From the NCBI GenBank assembly GCA_965243775.1, contig CBDEWF010000125.1:130622-194621 (forward strand): a DNA stretch of 64,000 bases, written 5' to 3'. The position numbers were made by a program, and so were the translations under genes. The notes beneath the pieces were generated by a model. It ran no database searches, was not told where the DNA came from, and saw nothing but the letters and a program-made list of their open reading frames with translations. The stretch is from Sansalvadorimonas sp965243775 (lineage in GTDB: Bacteria > Pseudomonadota > Gammaproteobacteria > Pseudomonadales > Endozoicomonadaceae). This document shows positions 59,201-64,000 of this stretch, piece by piece; position 1 is the first letter of the stretch, and every line of letters starts with the position of its first letter.

Positions 59201-59631
59201 CTGGGGCAATCCTTAAAAACAATCAGGCTCTGCTGGTTAGAGTAAGTTTACAGTTGTTTGCGGTATTCGGGGGTTGCAGTTACACACTGCAGGCGAACTT
59301 GATCAGCAGGATCGTCGTCGCTGGGAGAGAGTGGTGTTGCGGGTGCTGTTTTTACGAGCAATAGAAACGGTGCCGGTACCAAAAGTACCGGATACAGCCT
59401 GGTATTCGGTCACGCTGGTAATTTCCGTCATCATGACTCGCATGCTATCGGAAATCCAGCAGAGCGACAAGACGGGGAAAAACCTGTTTTACCTTTTGTA
59501 TTTCCAGTATGCAGAAGATTTTGGATTATGGCAGGATTGTCGATTAACTAGGAAGCGCTGAGTTGAATGTTTAATTGTCAACGTGTCAACGCTGCTTAAA
59601 TTACCAGATTTGATTGGCCTCTGAGGGAAGC
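59201..59631. other. argS-SPOR protein intergenic region (431 bp)
   Basis: This is the divergent promoter region for argS and the SPOR gene. A 46-aa minus-strand frame (59303-59443, MRVMMTEITSVTEYQAVSGT) is plausible by codon use but has no clear ribosome binding site. A priA-like gene, often next to argS, is absent. Confidence 0.5.
59303..59443 (-). CDS. Possible 46-aa small protein
   Basis: An ATG-started frame between argS and the SPOR gene encodes a Thr/Ser-rich, C-terminally Arg-rich peptide. There is no strong ribosome binding site (GGAT 13 nt upstream) and no recognised family. It may be chance. Confidence 0.2.
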   Translation of the reverse strand: MRVMMTEITSVTEYQAVSGTFGTGTVSIARKNSTRNTTLSQRRRSC

Positions 59632-60348
59632 ATGGCTGGCAGTCGTAAAAAGAGAACCGGAGCAAGACGTAAAAAGAGCAGAACTGCGCCAAAGGTGCCG
59701 GCAAAACTCTGGCTGGCAGCCGGTGTCGCTATCAGCGCACTGGCTTTTGGGTTGCACAGCCTGCTACCCCATATCAATGAAAGGCCAGATGCAGTTGCTG
59801 CCAGTGGAAACACCGCAGTAGCCAAAAAGGTCAGGAAACCTCAGCCCAAAGAACCGGTCTTTGATTTTTATACACTTCTGCCTGAGTCTGAAGTTTTGAC
59901 TTCAGGAGATAAGCTTGCGCCTGCAAAGCCTAAACCCCAACCCTCTCAAGGCAAGCCAAAACCAGCTGTATCCCAGACCGTTGGGAAGAAGCCAGCAGTG
60001 AGTAAACCTGTACAGAACGAGCCACCTGTGGTTTCTGCTGTAGACAGCCATGGGCGAGAAATGGCCGCCCCGGAAAGTGAAAATGTAAAGGACATTTCCA
60101 CGGTGAAGGGGAGAGAAGAGTTTCTGCTGCAGGCGGGTTCATTTCGGAGCAGCCAGGATGCCGAGCGCCTGCGAGTGCGCCTGATTCTGTCCGGTTATGA
60201 CGCCAGGATCGCTAAAGTCACGGTACGTGGCAGTGAGCAGTGGCATAGAGTGCAGGTTGGGCCATACAGCAGTCGAAAGGCTGTTGATAAAGCAAAGAGT
60301 ACACTGGCTTCCCAAGGGTTGAATACCATGCTGTTGCGCCAACATTAG
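59632..60348 (+). CDS. SPOR-domain cell division/cell wall protein (FtsN-like)
   Basis: The ATG at 59632 follows GAGGGAAG and gives 238 aa. A short Lys/Arg-rich cytoplasmic segment (AGSRKKRTGARRKK) is followed by one TM helix (about 26-45), a Pro/Lys-rich periplasmic linker and a C-terminal SPOR domain (about 162-235: LLQAGSFRSSQDAERLRVRL, HRVQVGPYSSRKAVDKAKS). SPOR binds denuded septal peptidoglycan; this protein is most like FtsN or a related divisome factor. The gene after argS in Pseudomonas encodes such a protein. Confidence 0.88.
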   Translation: MAGSRKKRTGARRKKSRTAPKVPAKLWLAAGVAISALAFGLHSLLPHINERPDAVAASGNTAVAKKVRKPQPKEPVFDFYTLLPESEVLTSGDKLAPAKPKPQPSQGKPKPAVSQTVGKKPAVSKPVQNEPPVVSAVDSHGREMAAPESENVKDISTVKGREEFLLQAGSFRSSQDAERLRVRLILSGYDARIAKVTVRGSEQWHRVQVGPYSSRKAVDKAKSTLASQGLNTMLLRQH

Positions 60349-60414
60349 AAGCCCCATGTCCTATCTTTAGGGGTATCGCAAACTGCTTTGAGAGAGTGAT
60401 AGAGAGAACAAACC

Positions 60415-60912
60415 ATGGCGATAAGGCCGATGGTTTATGAGCCTGATCCGGTGTTGCGTATTGAGGCGGAGCCTGTCACAGATTTTGGCGAGAAATTCCA
60501 GATGTTGGTTGACACTATGTATGCCAACTAGGGTTGTGGGTTGGCCGCTCCTCAGATAGGAGTTTCTCTGACGGTTTCCGTTATTGACCTTTCCCAGGAT
60601 AAAAGTGAGCCGTTTGTGATCGTTAACCCTGAAATTGTTGGGCGCAAAGGTACCCATGAAATGTCAGCTGGCTGCCTGTCTGTTCCCGGCGCTTATGGCA
60701 AGGTAGAGCGTTCTGCCTGGGTGAGGGTAAAAGCCATGGATCGCTATGGTAAACCAGTTGAAGTAGAAGGTGATGGACTTATGGCCGAGTGCCTGCAGCA
60801 TGAAATTGATCACCTGCATGGCAAACTGTTTATTGATCACCTGCAACCGGTAAAACAGAGAATGCTGAGGGAGAAATCCCGTAAGTTCCGAAAAAAGAAC
60901 AAGCTGGAATAA
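60415..60912 (+). pseudogene. Peptide deformylase paralogue with a nonsense codon
   Basis: The frame starts at ATG 60415 (MAIRPMVYEPDPVLRIEAEP) and is interrupted by TAG at 60529-60531, where the family has a Gln-like residue (N-Q-G; CAG to TAG is a single transition). After it come motif 1 GCGLAAPQIG, motif 2 as AGCLSVPG (the usual Glu of EGCLS is Ala), and motif 3 QHEIDHLHG with the metal ligands. Total 165 codons. A TTG at 60541 begins inside motif 1, so an internal restart would be inactive. The essential def copy is presumably elsewhere. The Ala in motif 2 also suggests relaxed constraint. Confidence 0.85.
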
Positions 60913-62955
60913 TTACCCCCTCAAATGTCTGCCAAGAAAATCCAGGGTTCTGTTTCCTATAGTCAGCCATGATTCATGGAGCAGAAGCTGGTGTCCTTCA
61001 TCGGGAATAACCAGACTTTCCACTTCTACGGATCTGCAGCGCAGTGTATGTGCCAGGTGCAGGCTTTCGGCGAAAGAGATATTGCGGTCATCATCCCCGT
61101 GAACAATCAGTGTCGGGCTCATCCACTGGTCAAGCCATCCCCAGGGGGAGGAGTCCTCGGCAATCTTGGCCCTGGCTATGGATTCGGTTGCTGTTTCCCC
61201 CTGGTCACTGCGGAACAGTATTGATCCCCAGTGTGGGCGACGCAACTCTCTGGGAAAGTTGTGGCAACCATTAATAAGAACACCAGCCCGAATCAGTCCA
61301 CTGTCCCTTGCCAGGGCAAGTGCGGCAAGATATCCACCCCAGGACTCACCAATGACCCCTATTCTTCTGCGATCAACTGCCGGGTGTCGGGTTAACCACA
61401 GGGCAGCAGCCTGAACATCCTGGTATTCACTGGCACCGTCCCAGCCCCGTTCAGGTGCCTGGCGAAATGTTTTGCCAAAGCCACTGGAGCCCCGATAATT
61501 AATATCTACAACCAGAAATCCACAAGCTGCCAGCAGCTGGCAGAAAGCATACTGGAAACTCATACCCAGCTCTGGATGAAAACCGGGAAGGCTCTGCATC
61601 CAGGGGCCTCCATGAATATTCACAATAGCCGGGAAGGGGCCGGGTCCATTCGGTATAAACACTTGGCTCTGGAACAGTTTTGAATCCAGCGACTTCAGTG
61701 TATGGATTTTTGGTGTAACAAAATTTGTGGATACATCATTAAATTTGGGAGAGGGCAGGGACAGGGGGACAGTTTTGCCAGTGGACTGATCGTGATAAGC
61801 CATTTGACATCCCGCTCTTTCTCCACCTGTCAGAAATAAAATAAACCTGTTGTCGTGGGATATAGATGGTCTCCAGTACTGTTGGTTGTCAGGCAGGGCC
61901 AGGTTGAGCTGTTCACCGCTGGAAGTGTCCTGTATGTCCAGGCGATACCGATAACGTTGCTTGCTATTGTTGCTGCTGGTGGCGATCAGATTGCCGTCAG
62001 GGCTGCTGCCAAAGTCCTGAACCAGCCAGTAACCATCGGTTAAGGGTGAGCAGGAACCGCTGATCAGGTCAAACTGGTAGATATGATCCCAGCCATTGGC
62101 ATCATGGGAGAAAATCATTCTTCGGGAGTCGAGCCAGCTTAGGGGGCGCTGGCCATATTGCAGGGAGAAACCAGCCTTTTCTTCCAGACTGCTTTCCCAG
62201 GCAACGATTGTGGTTTTGGTTTCAATATTGCTGATCACAACGGCAAAACTGTCCGATCTGTCCGAGAACAGTTTGTGAACAACATCAGGTTCGGGGCCGC
62301 TGAAACGGAGAAAGGCTATATGCGAACTGTCTGGAGACCAGGCCGGGTTCATGTTCCGGTCAAAACCAGGAGAAATCCACTGTACATTGCTTTCACCGGG
62401 CGTGAACAACCCCAGCAGAGAGTGCTCATCACGGACACAGACAAAAGCCAGATGAGTGCTGTCAGGGCTCCAGTGTAAAGATGTAATTTCCCCGCGCACC
62501 TGGAACAGTTCCCTGATTGGTGAGTTATTCAGTGACTGAAAATAAACAGTGCCTTTCCGGGTCCAGGTCACACCACTTTCATCGGGTACAATAGTGGCTA
62601 TGGGAGTATTGGCTAAAGGTCTGGCAGGAACAGTACCTCCAGTATCCAGAAGTTTCAGTACACCTTTAGGTGGAATAATTTTCCGCCGTGGGTTGGCACA
62701 CTCTTCATAGCTGCTGAAGTCACCACAGGTGACAAGAAGATAGCGGCCGCTGGGTGAAAGTGAGACCAGTCTTACCGGTTCACCATCGTCACCATCACTG
62801 GCAAAAAGCCGCCTGGGCTGACCCTCAGGAATATCCTGAGCAAAAAGTTCATGTTGTCCGTTCTGATAATCTATCCAAACAATCCGATTGCTAAGGAAAG
62901 CCACACGGTAATCCAGGGTGTGGCGGAAGGAATAATACGCCTTGATATCTGGCAT
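60913..62955 (-). CDS. S9-family serine peptidase (prolyl oligopeptidase-like)
   Basis: 680 aa. An N-terminal beta-propeller with Trp-Ser-Pro-Asp repeats (LHWSPDSTHLAF, PAWSPDSSHIAFLR) is followed by an alpha/beta hydrolase: NIHGGPWMQSLPGF, the nucleophile GVIGESWGGYLAAL (about residue 540), Asp in VHGDDDRNI and His in PDEGHQLL. No signal peptide is evident, so it is probably cytoplasmic and cleaves short peptides. The ATG at 62955 (MPDIKAYYSFRHT) is the only reasonable start. Exact specificity is unknown. Confidence 0.92.
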   Translation of the reverse strand: MPDIKAYYSFRHTLDYRVAFLSNRIVWIDYQNGQHELFAQDIPEGQPRRLFASDGDDGEPVRLVSLSPSGRYLLVTCGDFSSYEECANPRRKIIPPKGVLKLLDTGGTVPARPLANTPIATIVPDESGVTWTRKGTVYFQSLNNSPIRELFQVRGEITSLHWSPDSTHLAFVCVRDEHSLLGLFTPGESNVQWISPGFDRNMNPAWSPDSSHIAFLRFSGPEPDVVHKLFSDRSDSFAVVISNIETKTTIVAWESSLEEKAGFSLQYGQRPLSWLDSRRMIFSHDANGWDHIYQFDLISGSCSPLTDGYWLVQDFGSSPDGNLIATSSNNSKQRYRYRLDIQDTSSGEQLNLALPDNQQYWRPSISHDNRFILFLTGGERAGCQMAYHDQSTGKTVPLSLPSPKFNDVSTNFVTPKIHTLKSLDSKLFQSQVFIPNGPGPFPAIVNIHGGPWMQSLPGFHPELGMSFQYAFCQLLAACGFLVVDINYRGSSGFGKTFRQAPERGWDGASEYQDVQAAALWLTRHPAVDRRRIGVIGESWGGYLAALALARDSGLIRAGVLINGCHNFPRELRRPHWGSILFRSDQGETATESIARAKIAEDSSPWGWLDQWMSPTLIVHGDDDRNISFAESLHLAHTLRCRSVEVESLVIPDEGHQLLLHESWLTIGNRTLDFLGRHLRG

Positions 62956-63117
62956 GCTTCCACCTGTAGCTGTTGTCAGGTTATAGGGCCCTTTAGGACA
63001 TCAAACCTGAGCCCGGTTGCTAATTTCGGTATTTTGAACGGTCAAGGCGGGGAAAGTTTCAAACCTGTCAGGTTAGCGGTCAATGTCGTTGTCGATGTTG
63101 GAAGTGGTAACGGCTTG

Positions 63118-63912
63118 TTAGGAAGAAATCCTTAGAGCCTGTCTGGTGTTTTGTTGGAGTACTACCTTTAACTCTTCAGTATCCATGTTTCTCAGGCTGG
63201 CCATTACCTTGAAACTATCCAGCAGCGATAGAGGAGTATTGCGCTGCCCCTGCAGCCCTGCCGGAGGAATATCAGGGGCATCAGTTTCCAGAACAAAAGA
63301 GTCAATGGGAAGTTCTGTTGCCTGCCTTCGCAATCTTTTAGCTCTGTCATAGGTGAGGCTGCCACCGATACCCAGTTTAAACCCCAGCCTGAGAAAGGCA
63401 TCTGCCTGCTGGTCACTGCCTGACCAGGCATGGACGATACCACCTTCATTGAACCTGAGCCGGCGCAGCAGGCTGGCTGCCTGGTCATGGGCCCTGCGGA
63501 CATGGAGAATCAGGGGGAGTCCGTTATGGGCAGCAATAAGAATCTGGGCAGCCAGTAGCTCTTCCTGCCTCGGGAGGTCGGGATCTTCTATATGGAGATC
63601 CAGGCCGGCTTCCCCAATGGCCACTATGTTCTCTGGTTTGCCTGCAACCTTTTGATCAAGCTCTTGCAGATATTCATCCCTGTGTGCTTTAAGGAAATAA
63701 GGGTGTAACCCAAGGGCACCCCAAAGGTGGACGCCACTGGAGTGAGGGCCAAGATGGTTTTCCAGACGTTTCCAGTGCTCTCTCTCTGTAGCGGGGAGGC
63801 AGATATCCTTGATGCCCGTTTGGGCGCACTGTTCAAGAAGCTGTTCCCGGTCATGATCGAAGACAGGGAAATCGAGGTGGCAGTGACTGTCAAACAGCCG
63901 GTCAAATGGCAT
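63118..63912 (-). CDS. TatD-family metal-dependent hydrolase
   Basis: 264 aa TIM-barrel amidohydrolase. HxH metal motif in FDSHCHLD at the N terminus, GEAGLDLH, HVRRAHDQA, HAWSGS and the ETDAPDIPP Asp. Members are 3'-5' DNA exonucleases or RNA/DNA quality-control nucleases. The family is broad (YcfH/YjjV-like) and this one is not assigned further. It follows the S9 peptidase gene on the same strand, 160 bp apart. Confidence 0.92.
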   Translation of the reverse strand: MPFDRLFDSHCHLDFPVFDHDREQLLEQCAQTGIKDICLPATEREHWKRLENHLGPHSSGVHLWGALGLHPYFLKAHRDEYLQELDQKVAGKPENIVAIGEAGLDLHIEDPDLPRQEELLAAQILIAAHNGLPLILHVRRAHDQAASLLRRLRFNEGGIVHAWSGSDQQADAFLRLGFKLGIGGSLTYDRAKRLRRQATELPIDSFVLETDAPDIPPAGLQGQRNTPLSLLDSFKVMASLRNMDTEELKVVLQQNTRQALRISS

Positions 63913-64000
63913 AGCAAAACCTGTTCATAATTCAGTTCATATAGTGTTTTCAGTTCATATAGAGTTATAGTCTTACGGGCAGCAGGGAGTTGGGCTTTTA
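63913..64000. other. Window end: upstream region of the TatD gene
   Basis: 88 bp of sequence upstream of the TatD start with a short repeat of TTCATAT-like sequence (TTCAGTTCATATAG twice at about 63931-63962). No gene is visible. Confidence 0.4.

Overview
The window looks like chromosomal DNA of a marine, probably host-associated gammaproteobacterium. The rpsU-yqeY-dnaG-rpoD block, msbA-hldE, argS followed by a SPOR protein, type IV pilus genes and the folate genes all have gammaproteobacterial character. Secreted proteins with eukaryote-like (death-fold) segments, abundant mobile DNA and several broken genes suggest an Endozoicomonas-type symbiont. That genus assignment is inference; no rRNA or tRNA gene was recognised here.

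Layout. 1-4947: a giant two-AAA+/transglutaminase-like protein (one frameshift) and a 54-aa acidic protein. 5027-10024 (minus): macromolecular-synthesis block rpsU, yqeY (two frameshifts), dnaG, rpoD. 10368-13504: tsaD, folB, folK, then cca on the other strand. 13622-16262: pilB (frameshifted) divergent from an intact pilin gene. 16319-19344: ligB, with a recent ISL3-type insertion just upstream of its start codon. 19431-30704: metabolic and stress genes (galE, nadC, an orphan histidine kinase, panE, glk, dodecin, yajQ, ampG-like, atl, DyP peroxidase, acyl-CoA dehydrogenase). 30722-40163: AraC regulator, rlmI, gcvR-like, fadD-like, hldE, msbA. 40414-47159: accessory island of three secreted proteins with death-domain-like segments and many short tandem repeats. 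47426-49949: LPS-kinase-like gene and typA. 50015-53826: a group II intron nested inside the reverse transcriptase gene of another group II intron (twintron), placed just after the typA terminator. 53842-63912: small Gly/Ala-rich protein, prolyl iminopeptidase (frameshifted), SnoaL-like, SDR, dtd, argS, SPOR protein, peptide deformylase paralogue with a nonsense codon, S9 peptidase, TatD.

How genes work together: rpsU/dnaG/rpoD couple translation, replication and transcription initiation. folB and folK are consecutive folate steps and overlap by 4 nt. msbA and hldE build and export the LPS core and lipid A. pilA/pilB belong to the type IV pilus, but pilC and pilD are absent here.

A recurring feature is single-base length changes in short homopolymers: the AAA gene, yqeY twice, pilB and the IS transposase twice, with one more indel in the iminopeptidase gene. 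Either the genome is accumulating pseudogenes or the assembly carries homopolymer errors. Raw reads would decide this.
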